Of a stretch of 64,000 nucleotides of DNA, positions 39,523 through 54,500 are shown piece after piece; position 1 is the stretch's first letter, and every line of letters begins with the position of its first letter. The DNA comes from Limanda limanda. Taxonomy: Eukaryota > Chordata > Actinopteri > Pleuronectiformes > Pleuronectidae. A program made the translations under genes and the position numbers. The stretch lies in the NCBI RefSeq assembly GCF_963576545.1, contig NC_083647.1, positions 2,957,507 to 3,021,506 of the forward strand, in the 5' to 3' direction. Below the pieces are notes generated by a model that made no database searches, had not been told where the DNA came from, and was given only the letters and a program-made list of their open reading frames with translations.

Positions 39523-42500
39523 GTAAGAGGCCTCAACAAGAAAAACACAATAAAAATACTTTTACAGGGTGTGGTCTGAGGTTGGAAGTATACAGGTTAA
39601 AGGGAAACACTGTTGAAATAAACCTGCTGAAGTCGTACAGCTTACAGCAACAAATAACATAAAGCCTGAATAATAAAAGTTAGTAAGATGTGTGTATTCT
39701 AGAGGGCTGTCTGCCAAATTGTGCCTTCCTCAGCACTGGTAATTGTTGTTATAAGCTTCCCAATTATTAATGTATTTTAATGTTTGTTTGTGGTTGGTTT
39801 CCTTTATTTTTACCTCTACGCTATGTTATTATCTAACATGATAAATTTCTGAATTGATTCAATACAAGAATTAGGAGTTTATTTGAATTTATTGTTTTTA
39901 ACCCAAACTAAGACACTTCCCAGTCGTTGGCTGAGGGACTTTCTAGACATTTTGAGTGCATTGTCTAAAGCCTACTTCAGCTCAACAGCCAACATGAGTT
40001 GCCCATGGTAGAGTAGAGGTAGTCATTGGGTCGTTTGGACCTGACCAGAAACATGCCGTTGTAAAACCTACTTGAACCAGATCTGCATACGTCAGGATTT
40101 ATTTAATCTGAGAAGATGATAAATTATACCTGGTCCAGAATGCAGTGGACTCAGACAGATGCAAAAAGAAAGAGGCCAGCAACACAAACAGATGCTCCAC
40201 CAATTAACCAGCTGCTGCAATGGAACAATAGAACAATACATGGCATCACATGATCAGAGCTGCTAGAGTCTTCTTCGAACTCAGGTTTTCTTACAAAACA
40301 ATTTTTGACATGGACTTAACACATCTGAATTGGACTCTATGCATGTACTTTCTTTGAATTAAGACGATTAAAAGAGAAGTGAGGGCTCATGGATTGAAAC
40401 AGCAGGGTTGACATCAATTGATCTGTTTATAAAAACCTTTGTGGCATGAATATTAATGCCATTGTCTCGATAGTTACTGCCGCTTGCCTTCACCACTGGG
40501 GCTGATCCAGGAACTGCTTCTGAACTTAGTGGCTGGCATTACCTTATAGTGTCCCAGATCTGTCATATTGATTAATGTGTTTCTGTGACTCTACTTTATA
40601 CACCAATAACTCACGCTGGCCTGTATGCACTTGACAAATCAAACTACAACCTTTAATGACTCTAAGCATGGGTTTATTTTTCCACATCCCTCCTGCTTTT
40701 CGTTCACTTTATCTCTTGTACATTTCTGGAGCTTTTAAGAGCTCACAGCTGAAATCGGGTGTGAAATGTAGTATTTTCAAAACAGAACAACATATTGTTT
40801 TATTATGGATTCATGTTAAATAGAACATTTGTATTCCACAGGTGATGATATGCTACAGACTAATTTAACTTGCTCAATGTGGATCATTTTGAATTGCACT
40901 GTAGACAGCTGTAGTTTAAGAAAAATTCAAATATTTCCATTTAATAATGATAAATAAAGCAGCATTCATTAGTTAATAGTTAAACGTTTTCATATAAACA
41001 CATTTGAAAAGGTAACGTTACAGTTGTTGATAACTATCAGCCTGTGGCCCACAACTGGCCAAACAATGTCCAGACTAGGAATCCCACACACTGTCCTGTA
41101 CCTGCAAAACAACTTTATTGAGAAGGACGACGTGCCTCCACTTCCTCTCACTGTACAAAAATGAAGCCAAAATATATATCCAATATTTCTATGTGATTTT
41201 TGTGGTTTGGAGTTGCATCTTAAACAGGCTGACACAGTTAGGCTTATGAGAGGACATTTCATAAAAACATCAGTGTTACTTTAGTCAGATGTTATTTTTG
41301 ACACAATTCTCCCCTCACTCATGTTTGGTGTGCGTTGTTAGAAATTGAAGCATATTTATGCTTCAAGTCAGTTTGCTATTGCTTCAATTGATTAACCTCA
41401 CCCCAATAACTGACAGAATTCGTATACATTTCTCAGTTTTAGATGCTGGTGTCTTTTAGGAGAGAGGCCAGTGTAGTTAAAGCACTAAATCAAATTTAGA
41501 CAATTAACACAAATTTATCAAACTTCACACAAAATGTATTTACTTATTATTTGTCTTATAACCCATCAACACACAATTAAATTTTTATTTTTCGATGGGG
41601 CACTATCATTTGCTTTTCAAAAAAGTAAATTAATTTGCTTAGTAGTGGAAATAATAATGACATGACTGACTGGTTGTGATTCTATAAATGCTCAGGGTCA
41701 TGCAACGTGTAGGTTTGTTCTGGTGTTTTTTTTAAATTAGCATGGCCCTTTTTTATCTGGACTAAACTGATGGAGTTCCTTACTAATACCATTTGTTATG
41801 TAATAAATTATTTTCTTGAATTCATAAGTCTTATCAAACCCATTGTTATAAATTCTATTGCTGATCCTAGATTTCTACAGATTCCAAATATCAGGCAGAA
41901 TTCTGAGATAACATATGGATGTAGACATTGTAATATCTGTTTTTAAGGCTTAAAAGGAAATCCAGAATATTTTCAATAGACTGACTGGTGCTGTCAGAGG
42001 GTCTGGTTCAAATACTTCACTCAGTAAAACGTGTCAAGATGACACCGAATATACAGTATTTATGTTGTCACACAGAGTGGAATTATGGTTTTTTTAAACC
42101 TTACAAATGCTTAAGAGGAAGTAGATCCTGAACTAGATTTTTAATAATTAATCATATTCAAGAATTTGTATACTCTCTCTTCTACTGTCCTCTATATTAT
42201 TTCTAGATTTCATACATTTATTCCTTTTATTTGCTTCCATGTGTGGCCCCTACTTTCAACATTTTTGTTATAAGCTAAAGTGCATCTATTCCTAATATTC
42301 TAATGTAAAAATGTACTGTAATCAGTTTGTTGAAAGAGGTGGAGCATTCTACCATGTAATAATTGCTCGGGTCCCAAAAGGAGTTTGCGCAGAAAAATGA
42401 TTTCATAGTCCCTGATTACTCCTATCTCCTTGCCACACCATCTCTTCCTCTGCTGCTTCTCATATAAAGATTGTTAAAATTACTGACTAAGCTTCTCCAG

Positions 42501-45500
42501 GCTCCTCTCTGAGCGTATAAAGATGTGTTTCTGCAGAGAAAACAGCAGCTGCTGGTGTAAGCTGAAAACGTGTTTACATCCACACTAATGTAAACACACA
42601 TACATTTTCTTGTATATACGTACACATAAAGCATTACAGAGTAACCATATATACAAACACTCTTATACATTACATTATTACATTACATTACATTTCATTT
42701 AGCTGACGCTTTTATCCAAAGCGACTTACAATAAGTGCATTCAACCCTGAGGGTACAAACCAAGAACAACAAGAATCAAGACAGTAAAATTTCTTCGAAA
42801 TAAAGCAAAACTACAGAGTGCTATAAGTAAGTGCCATTTTAGTGCTACCAAAGTGTTAGTTTTCAAAAGTGGTTAGTGGTTTTTTTTTTTTTTTTTTTTT
42901 TATTCAAGGTACAGTCGGAAGAGGTATGTTTTTAGTTTTCGACGAAAGATGTGTAAACTTTCAGATGTCCGGATGTCGAGTGGGAGCTCATTCCACCATT
43001 TAGGAGCTAGGACAGCAAACAGTCGTGATTTTGATGAGTGTTTAGCTCGCAGTGAAGGAGGAACGAGTCGTTTAGCTGAAGCAGAGCGGAGTGAACGTGC
43101 TGGTGTGTAGTGTTTGACCATGTCCTGGATGTAAACTGGACCTGATCTGTTTACAGCATGGTATGCGAGTACTAGTGTTTTGAACCGGATGCGGGCAGTC
43201 ACTGGTAGCCAGTGTAGGGAGCGGAGGAGCGGAGTAGTGCGAGTGAATTTAGGTTGGTTAAAAACCAGTCGAGCTGCTGCATTCTGGATGAGCTGCAAAG
43301 GTCGGATGGCAGTAGCAGGTAGACCTGCCAGGAGGGAGTTACAGTAGTCGAGGCGTGAGATGACCAGGGCCTGGACCAGAACCTGCACCGCCTTCTGAGT
43401 GAGAAGGGGGCGTATTCTCCGGATGTTGTAAAGCATGAATCTACAGGACCGCGTTGTTGCAGCAATGTTGGCAGAAAGGGAGAGTTGGCAGTCGAGTGTC
43501 ACACCCAGGTTCCTAGCAGTCTGAGTGGGGGTCAGCACGGAGTTGTCAAAGTTAATAGTCAGGTCATGGGTGGGAGAGTTTGTCCCTGGAAGGAAAAGTA
43601 TTTCAGTCTTGTCAAGATTAATCTTCAGGTGGTGAGCGGTCATCCACTGAGAGATGTCAGTCAGACAGGCAGAGATTCGAGCTGCTACCTGTGTTTCTGA
43701 TCGGGGAAAAGACAGGATTAGTTGGGTGTCATCAGCATAGCTATGGTAGGAAAAGCCATGTGAGTGAATGACAGAGCCGAGAGTGTTGGTGTACAAAGAA
43801 AAGAGGAGAGGACCCAGGACCGAACCTTGAGGGACCCCAGTAGTGAGAGGACAAGGTTCAGAAACAGATCCTCTCCAAGTTACCCGATAAGTGCGTTCGT
43901 TGAGGTAGGAAGAGAGCAGGGAGAGGGCAGAGCCTGAGATACCCAGGTCCTGAAGGGATGAGATCAGGATCTGGTGGTTCACTGTGTCAAATGCAGCAGA
44001 GAGGTCTAGAAGGATAAGGACAGAGGAGAGAGAATCTGCTCTAGCAGTGTGAAGCTGCTCAGAGACAGCAAGGAGGGCAGTCTCAGTTGAGTGACCTGCC
44101 TTGAAGCCAGACTGGCGAGGGTCAAGAAGATTATTGTGGTTCAGATAGGAGGAGAGTTGATTAAAGATTGCACGCTCGAGAGTTTTGGAAACAAAGGGAA
44201 GAAGAGAGACAGGTCTGTAGTTATTTACTGCAGACGGGTCGAGGGTGGGTTTCTTCAGGAGAGGATTTACTCTTGCCTCCTTCAGAGAATTAGGGAAACA
44301 GCCATTTGAGAGGGAAGTGTTGATAAGATGAGTAAGAAAAGGAAGAAGGTCAGGAGCAATAGACTGGAGAATGTGAGAAGGGATGGGGTCAAGGGGGCAG
44401 GTGGTCGGGCGGGCAGAGGTTACCAAGGTCAGAACTTGATTGGGAGACAGAGGGGTGAAAGAGGAGAGCGAAGGGGATGAAGATGAAGTTGATGGAGGTG
44501 TGGTTCTAGAAGGAGGATCAGAAAAAGAAGATCGTATGTCATCAATCTTTTTTGTAAAGTAGTTGACAAATAGTAGTTGACAGTTATACATATATAACAG
44601 CCATGGCGACTATTGGGACGATGAGGAAAGGAACAACCAAAGGGATCCTATTAAAAAGTGAAGACATCATGTAAAAGATGAATAAACCAGGAATGTGCCT
44701 AAATGTTTGTGGGGTAAAATTCAGTTTCATCCATTTATAGCTCACCACCTCTTTCTTAAAACCCAATCTGAATTGTTTTCCCATAGGTATTCCCATATCA
44801 CTAAACATGACACAAGCAATATTATAATAACAATATTATTTTTTTGCCATGGTCTCTTAAGAGTACTAAAATATTCTCAGCACAATATGAACTCTTATAA
44901 TACTGCTAATATTGTATTGCAATTATGACCATTTTATATCTCTCACCTATTAAAAACGTGTTCTCTACTCTCCTCTACAGGTGACAGCAAAGGGTTTTGC
45001 TCCACTCCTCCAATTTGCCTACACAGCCAAGCTGGTTTTAAGTCGAGAGAACATTCATGAGGTCATCCTGTGCGCGGACTTCCTGGGTGTTCACAATTTG
45101 GAGGACTCCTGTTTTCGGTTCCTGCAAGAACAGCTACAGAATGACAGCCATCATGCTAGCAATGGCAAGGTGAAATATGACGATGACTTCACGGCCAAGG
45201 ACACAATGTTTTCTGAGCCAAAATCTTTGGATGATTCTGCAGACACGAAGCCCCACGTAGCAATCACCGTGCCACTTCCCACTGACCTTCCTCAATGTCC
45301 TAAATACAGAAAATATCACCACCAGATCTCTGACAACAAGCTTAATGGAGAAAACCACCATAGCGATGATGATGTCATTTTGCCCCATCATACCTCAGTC
45401 AGCCCTGTAAGCTCACTGCTTGGAGACAACAGTGCTGCTTCACAAACTGTACTTACACCCTCAAGAATCAAAGAGGAACCCTTTGTGTTTGAGGAAGAGG

Positions 45501-48500
45501 ATGAAAGCAATGGTTGCAACCCAGAGTTGTGTTCTGAGGAAGTACTGGAGATGGAGCTAGAGGTCGAAGGGGTTCCAGTAGCAGCAGAGCATTCGCCAAG
45601 CAGAGGCTCACCCTCTTCCTGTCTGCGCTCCTACCTCCAGAGAGGTGGCCTGGATCTCAGTGGTGTGCCCAGCGCCACCATCCAGCAGCTACTGAGCAAC
45701 AGACTGTCCCTCAACCACTTTGGGGAACTGGTTAAACACAGACAGAGGGATAAGATGGACTCTCAAGCGGACCTCAAGACAGGCATTGCAGATGTGCTGC
45801 CAGCAGTGTTGACTGGCATTGGTGAGAACATGGATAGGCCAGTTTCCAAAGCCTCCTCCTCTAAACAAGAGGGGGAGCTAGATAGGCGCAGTGTCATTTT
45901 CTCTTCGGCAGCTGGCGAGCGACAAATGTTGGCCCATTCCCACATGGATGAGAAGTTCAGAGAAAAGGTCTCAACCCTGATGCAGGTAGAGCCTCTTTCA
46001 TCTGGTCGGTCTAGCTTCAGTACCAGCTGCCCTGTTCCCATCAAGACCTCAGCCCACTCTCCTCCTCCCTTTGATGCTCAAACACAGACCCCCAGCTCCC
46101 GTTCCTCATTCTCTTACCCAGAGGACGCAGGCAGTTGTAGCTCGTCTTCCAGCCTGCCCCAGTTTGACTTTTCCTCATCCCCCCACTCAGGCTCCATTTC
46201 TGGACTGTCTCACTGCCTGGCTGGAGTGGTGGACCAGAGGAGCACCCACACTGGAGAGGTGGTCTTCTCTCAGGGTTGTGCAAATATCAAAAGTGCACAG
46301 GAATTTGGTGCCAGTGGTGGCAACTCCAGCGATGAATCAGGATCTTTCTCAGAGGGAGACAGTGAAAGTGGCGCCTCCAGAATCTCTGGTCCTGAGGTTA
46401 GTATGGTCTTCTATACACAGGATTTTGTTTTTGCTAGGTCATCCTAAGAGTGACCTTGCGTTGACACTGACACCAGTTTGACAGTTGTGTTAATGTGAGA
46501 CTTTTGTTAACTGCAAGTCTCAATGGGACCACTTAATAATCCTCAATTTCCTGAGATTTTCATTAGTAAGTTGCTCTAATTGGCTCTAATCCGATTGGCA
46601 GATGCAGAGCGGAGTGAACGGGCTGGGGTGTAAGGTTTGACCATGTCCTGGATGTAGACAGGACCCAATCCATTCACAGCCCAGTACGCAAGTACTAATG
46701 TTTTGAACCGGATGTGGGCAGCCTCTGGTAAACAGTGAAGGGAGCAGAGGAGTAGAGTAGTGTGAGTGAACTTAGGTAGGTTTAAGACCAGTCGAGCTTC
46801 TGCATTCTGGATGAGCTGCAGAGGTCGGATGGCACTAGCACGTAGATCTGCCAGGAGGGAGTTACAGTAGTCTAGGCTTAAGATGACCACGGCCTGGACC
46901 AGAACCTGTGCTGCCTTCTGAGTGAGAAGGGGACGTATTCGTCTGATGTATTTACACGAGCGGGTTGTTGAAGTAATGTTGGCAGTAAGGCAGAGTTGAC
47001 TCGAGTTTCACACCCAGGTTCCTTGCAGTCCGGGTGGGGAAAACAGAAAACAGAAACGTCTGGATATTGTGTATTTACTTGAGCTTAACCAGTGGAACAT
47101 GACTAATGTATGTTCAGTTATAACCGTGAAACCAGAACACAAACATCAAACACATGTCCATCTTTAAGATGCTTATAAATCTTTAAAACAGACACTGCTT
47201 GTAGTTCATCATCATCAGTTTTCATGATGCAGATTTGCCAAAAAGAAAAGGATCTAAAAACTCTACTAGCAAAAGTAATGTGGCTCTGTCAGTTGATCAA
47301 TGAGTCGATCTTTCTGGATGGACATCATTTCCGTAAGACGTCATTTTCGCACGACGTCATTTCCGTATTTCACATTTCCGGACCTCAAACTTCCTGCTTC
47401 CTTCCCTGTCACAACAAACCCAAACACAACTATGATTCTACGATTAATGTGACGTGTGTGTTAAGCCAGCGGAGTTGTCCGGCTGACGATGGCTCGTTTA
47501 AGCACTGACGGCATGTGTGCACGGTCACATACGGTTATAACAAGCTTTCAAAACGGCGCTAGCGGGCTAGGCTAGCGGGCTAGCAACCATGCTAACTGCG
47601 GTGGTAACAGTGCAAAAACCCGCTGTCACGACTTTAATTCCACTTCTATCTTGACACTGTTTCTACAATACCGTGTAAAATTTCTACAATAACACTGGGT
47701 AGTAGTTAGTGTCGGGAGTCCCTGCTGACTGTGTGTGGAAGCTGGGGGGGAGCTAGCGTGGGGGAAGCTAGCTAGCTCCGTGTAGCTGCATCAGCTTCAA
47801 GCTGTGGGATTAGCAACACAGTTCGGAAACAAGATTGGGGAACCGCTGCGCTAAGAAACGATTACATCAGCATTTTGACCTGCTGGATGTCACTTTATTT
47901 TATTTAGTTGTCATCGTAGCCTACACTGTGTGTGAGGAAAGTGGGGAGTAGGTAAATAAACAGCGTGGACTTCTTCTGATTACTCGTGAGGTAGGCCTCT
48001 CCAAGCTTGTCTTCCGTTGCGCCACCTACTGTTTGGCGGTGAATAGTTTTCAGACGGACGGTTGTCGGAAAAGCAAAAATCAAAAAGAGTCTGTGGTCTC
48101 CGTGCGTACCTCTCTGCCACACGGATACGTAGAAGCATAATGGAGCCTTAACAACTGAGGCGTTACCATAAAATTTGAAGCAAAAACTCAGGATTATTTG
48201 TCATATCTATAGCAGTCTTTCCACCTTTATCTAGCACTACAATCAATTGAAAACAGAAATATAATAATATTGACTTATGATAAAATACTTATTACTTAAC
48301 ATTTATTCAATGCTATTGCTTTGAAATGCTTTGAAAATAGTATAACAATATACCTGGATAAGATAGATAGATACAAAATTCTATTATTGTTTGCAGGAGT
48401 AATCAGAGAGTTTTGGTGTAGACATATACTATAGGGCTCATGGTTTTGAAGGTTGACCTTTTGACAGAGTGAGGAATTGTGGGGTGCTATTGCTTAGGGC

Positions 48501-51500
48501 TGGAAAGATTTTCCTGTTTCAGTCATTGGGACAGTGTAGCTGAACCAGTCTGTTGGAGAAAGTGCTCTGCTGTCTGTCCACTAGGTGGTGGAGAGGATGC
48601 CTTGATTGTCAGTGAGGGATAACAGTTTGTTCAGTGCTTCAAAAGAGTCCGGTTTGCAGCCAATGACGAAGCCAGCCTTCTTAATCAGTTTGTTAAGTCA
48701 ATGATATTGCAGAGTAAACATTCTCATTATGAACATTGTACATGCACTGTAATGGTAGAATTTAGCTCAAAGTCCAACTGGAGCCTCATAGAGCTTTTGG
48801 AATGGATGTTGATTTAAACATGAACTCTGCATGTTGTTTATGTGGTTTTTTTCGAATTTAGTTTCCCATTCAAACACTCACTCTCCCTCCTCACTGTTTA
48901 TAAAGGGTGACATTAACGTATTGATCACCACCAAATGATAACCGGCCCCATTCTTCAAGCTAAACATTAAAAGCACATATTCCTGTATAAGTAGTCTGGA
49001 TTTTTTTTTCTCTCTCAAGTAGGTTGTAGGTGTAATATACAGCTGAGACTATTCTTAGACAATTTTCCTCTAAGGAGAAATGACGCAAACATGTCATCCT
49101 TATAAGAGCAGTATGGTTGCCATGGTAATACCTAAGCACATGCAGTACGTAAAGATTTGAGAGAACAGTTTCTTGCTGGAGCTTTCAATATGTCTCACAT
49201 TCACACACACGCACACACACACTGATGAGATATTAAGTTTGATATTAATTAGTGATTATGGTCTATGTCCAGTAGATGACTCATGATGAGAGGTTAATGT
49301 ACTGTGAGGTGTTCAGATAATCTATCTATAGACATTTCACTTACTGCTGTCCTAACTTGTGTATGATCTAAATACAGTTAAGAAAACTGACAATTGTGTA
49401 GAATCAGTCTGAATTCTGTAAGTCTTTTAACAGTATACATGTATCATTAGGCAGGTACAACCTAAGGTTTGCAGAATCACATGTAACCTGGTATTGACAT
49501 ATTTAAATAACTAAGGGTGCGTCAGCCTGGAGTAAAGAAGGCAACCTCTTGTTGTCTCTAAGATATCTGTGATGTTTTTTCCCACTCACTTTAAATGTGT
49601 AAAATGTTGTGTTACTAAGAAGCCTAGACCATACTCAGAAGCTGTCATAAACTAATTTGACTGATTATGTCCTACAGAGATTCAAACAAATTGATGACTA
49701 TTTTTAATTAAGTCTTGGTATTTTTCCTGACATTTAAAACAAAAAAGTGCAGGTTTTCTAAGTCATAATAAGTCAACCTTACTTTTTTATTATATTTATT
49801 CAATTTCCAGTCAACTAAGACTCATTTTAGCCTAATCATAGTTAAAGAAAAACAGAAAAATCATATTATAACTTCAGCAAAATGCTATCAAATAAGATTT
49901 GCGATGAATTGTTGGAATTCCTCCAACTGATTTTACCCATTAGGTCTTGAGAGTTGCAACAACCGTCCAATGCAATCTAACTCTTGCAACATCATGTAGA
50001 AAGTGACCAGAAAAAAACTCTCATAGTCAAAAATTCCAAAAATGGTAAATCTTTAGAATAGGTTTCAGGACAAAAATAATCTAGTTTTTTATATGTGGTC
50101 AATCCTAAATATCCCAGTCCATGACAAGTGATTGGACTCTTCTCCTGCCTCCAGGATCCAGACATTTTTTCAGACCATCAGTTTTCAGAGGTTCAGAGGT
50201 ATGTTAATTCACATGCAAACATGCAGGCATTCCACATTGATAAAGTATTTTGTCATTGTCCCTTTGGAGCCAAAGGCTTGTCAACCCCTAGATGTCTGCA
50301 ACCATGGTACCAAAGGAAGCATATTTAAGACTTAAGGGGCACAGTGCAGATTATAGTGGCTGTAAACATTATACAAGTGTGTGTCAACTAAGGCCAACTT
50401 CCTAATTCCACATGACACCCAACAGGGAGGCAACCACCCCCAACCAAATAAATCTGATACAAAACTACAAATTTGACAGTGTAACTCCAAAAGTGCACGA
50501 ACAAAACCAAATTGTAACTGGAGTCTCACCAATCTAGTCACATTAATTAATCTCAACCCTTGTCTTCAGGTAGTTCCTAATGGGGGGACTTTCTGGAAAA
50601 ACAGAAAGTCCCTGCTATGCAGTTACACCTAGTGATCCTTACACCAACTTTCCACCAAAACAGAGACAAAAGGACTAATATATTTCTCTCACCCTGAAGA
50701 AAAACACTAAACTTGTGTATATTTCCCAAAAGTATTTTAACAAGTAAGCCAAGTGCAATTTTGAAATCATACCAGAGCACTAACTCTTTTTTAACACAAA
50801 CAGAGAGAAACAATAGTTGTGTCTGAATTCACCAACTCACTTTTCCCTGATCACTATATTTACTGATAGCATTATATAGTGAGCTCATAATAAATTTACT
50901 CGGTGGAGTTTCTCCGCGCCGGTAACGACGTCACTGTCGCAGGATTATGACAACAACAACGTTGGCCAGTGGGAAATCCCACAGTAAATGTTTCTTCTAC
51001 TCTCACTATGGCCCACATTTATAGCTTTGGTGAGACCTACACAGGTGCAACCGCATTACTATAGAGACCGGTCAGCTGACCCATAACAGAGCAAGCAGAA
51101 AGGGAGGGGCCGTAACAATACCAAAATCATACCACTCCTGTGTACATTATGGATTTGTGTGGTCTGTCCTACTTTGTTGCCTTGACCCAGTTGTCTCACC
51201 CAAATAATGGATACACACACACCCAAGGGTGCCCTCTAGGCAGGTGGAAGGTGTCCTGTACATGTTCCCTCCACCATCTGCTACTCCTGACCCCCAATCT
51301 GCCCTGCTCCCATTATGGCAGCCTTCAAGGCCCTCCTCTCCACTAAACTTAGCATTTTTCAGTTGTTCTTTTTTCCTTCTCATTTAGGTATATTTACGTT
51401 GTAATAAGAAATTATTAATGGTCATTATTAATATTAATAAGATAGGATACATTGGTATTTTGGGGGTGCAATTTGTTTTCATATTTGATTCATCCTCCTA

Positions 51501-54500
51501 TATTTATATTCTGCAGAGCCCCTGAAGTCCCACATTTTCTTTCTTGTGAGATAAAAATAATATCTTGTGCGCACAAGAAAAATGTATCACCTACTGAGAC
51601 TTCAGGGACTCAGCAATATTCTGTTTATGTAACTGTATATATTAGTTTTTATTCTATATATTCTATATATATATTTTGTATATTCCCTAGTTATGTCGTT
51701 CCTCCTGTTCGGCAATTTGTCTTCAAGGGCTTTACAAGGTGCAACATCCTCTGTCCTTAACCCTCAACAAGAGTAAGGAAAAACTCCCCAAAAGATGTAG
51801 TAACCTCAGAGAGAGCCACATGTGAGGTTTCCCTCTCCCAGGACGGACAGAAGTGCAAAAGATGCCACGTGTAACGGAGAACATCAGCAAAGAAGGAGTA
51901 TTTACAACTTTGATTAGGAGAATGTAGACATAATGGAAAGTATATTAATTGAGGAGTTATTATCAGTAATGATAGAGTATGTGCGTTATATACATATTGT
52001 ATATCATGCAGTCTTATATTGTAATAATAGTCAACAATTAGCTACCACCACGATCAGATGCCATCATAGTCCACAATCCATCGTCATGATCCACTGTCAC
52101 TTTCATGATCCTTCATCACTATCCAACATCATCAATATTTGATTGCCAACATGATACATGGTCATTAATACGATCATGATCAGTTTAGGTCGGGCGTCCG
52201 GATGAGGTGATGATGATTTGGCTGAAGACTGGAGGAGATTAGGGTGGAGGTGGGTTATGCGTGTCACTGAATGACGGCTGACTACAGAAGAGAGGAGAAG
52301 GGGTTTAAAGGTTCACAGCATGATTGGCTGGAAGAGACTGTGTCAGAATCTGATGGGCCATTTAGAAATGCCCACAATTATTTGATTGAATGGGGGTAAA
52401 GTCTCCCTGACTGAACTCCCGCTGAGCTTCATTCAGTGATAGAATTTGTCTCAGAGGATACACACTGTTAAAATGGAAACCAGAACACCAGAGAGACACA
52501 GATTGGTTGGGGGATTTATGACCCTCCAAGACTCACTTTGTCATTCCAACCTTATTATGTGACAGCTGAGAGTCACTGAGCTATATATAGATGTCTATAG
52601 AGTAAAGGACAGGCTGCACCAAACACACACACACACACTGTTGTCATAGGTCACTTTTGGGGACTTGCGTATTCATTGCCCAGAAATAGCTTCATTTTAA
52701 CATTTTATTAACCATAACCTTAATCACTGAGCCAAATAAACAGCAGATATGTGGACATCATAGTAGGAAAAGTACCTATGCTGAAGATAATATAAAAAAT
52801 GACTGTGTGACAGTGAACCAGCATGCCAGAAACTGAGGCATCTAAATGGAATTCAGCCATTGTTCATATTATCATTACTTCCCACCTTGGCATGTCAAAA
52901 TGTTTGCCATGAGAATGTCTACTGGGGACACATATTTTGTCCCCGATTGGACAAGCAATCACCAATTTAGTATTTTTTTATTCTGAAATTTGTCCCCAGA
53001 TGTAGCCTATAACACACACACACGCACAAACATCACTTATGTCATTGCTGTTTACTCGCAGCTCTGTGCTGAACACTGCTTGAATGAAGAAAACAGCATG
53101 AGCTGCTGCAGCAGACTGTTCTGATGTACAAAGAGTACAAACTGTCAACACACTCAGTCATTCATCAGTGCTTTATGGATTAAATAAACACTTTTTTTCA
53201 CCTTTAGGGGCCCACTGTTGTATGATACAATTTTCAGAAATCAAAATGCAGATGTAAGACAAAGGCAGGCAGGTTCAGTTAAAAGTATTTAATAAGAACA
53301 GCTCTGGCAAGCATGCAAAAACAGAATCCAAATACTCATCCAAACATGAACAAGGTAGTAAATAGAGGAGCCAGGTTACAGGAGCAGATGAACATCACAG
53401 TACAGATGAACCGGCAAAAAGGACTGACTGAGGAGCACCTGGACACAGGTGAAACACATTAGAGCCACAGACAAACGCTAAGGCGAGAAACTTGCCAAAG
53501 GCAAGTAAAGCTAAACACATAAGAAATGTCAAAATAAAACAGGAAATAATATGTTTTATTATGTCCAAAATAAATTAAAGGATACCTGCATTCTTACAAG
53601 TAAGGCATTGAAAGCAAAGAAAGCCATAGAGTGACATTTGCTGCAGTGAATGACTACAATAATAGATACATGATAACTAATACAAAATATCAGTACCAGT
53701 AACAGTATGCCACGTTAATGAACCAGAAAAATAGAAAAACAAAAATAATACACAACCTCAGCAGTTATTAAATTCAAACACATAAACCAATAAAGAAATA
53801 GCAAGCATGAAACACACACAATGCTTATTTTATATTTTGCACATGTGGGACCAAATTAACTACGGACTGTGGAACAAAGAGCTTGTCCTGTGTTCCCTTT
53901 GTGTCAAGAGCTGCTCCAGTTAACAAGCAGCGTAATACTGACACCTAGTGGACTGCTCAACATATTTTTTATGCCTTTGTTATTGAATGCTTGATAATAA
54001 TGAAGTTTTATAACAAATATCAGGGATAGAAGAAGTATCCAGATTTTTTTACCTAAGTAAATTTACCAATGCAGCAATGTAAAATGCTCCATTCAATACA
54101 AATGTTATACATTATCAGAATTACAACATTAGATTATTAATAATTCAATATAAATGTTGTTTATAGATGTTGGATAAGTAGCTACTTTACACACAGTTTT
54201 ATATACAGGGACACCAGATAAATCTATATAATATTAAATGTAGATGAACAGATATGTATGTAAGCTGACAGTTTCAGAATGATTATTATGACCATTTACT
54301 TTTAGTTTTAATGATGTTATGATAACAGCAGAAAGTTTATTAGCACAAATTGATTTTAGGAGCAATGATATGGATCTATTGCACTTCTGTTCATCCTGGG
54401 AGAGGGATTCCTCACATGTGGCTCTCTCTGAGGTTTCTACGTTCTTTTTCCCATTTTTTTAGTAGTTTTTCCTTACTCTTGTTGAGGGTTAAGGGCAGAG

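Larger units (their letters stand above)
39523..44980 (+). other. bach2 intron 1 (coding)
   Basis: 5.5 kb. The last third holds the antisense LINE at 42671-44583. The rest (39523-42660) is AT-rich with no recognised element. Confidence 0.8.

Noticed and set aside
43485..44309. Small + strand open frames over the LINE
   Set aside because: Shadows of the 563-codon minus strand reverse transcriptase.
45134..46481. Open frames in other phases over bach2 exon 2
   Set aside because: Shadows of the long homologous frame 44981-46396.
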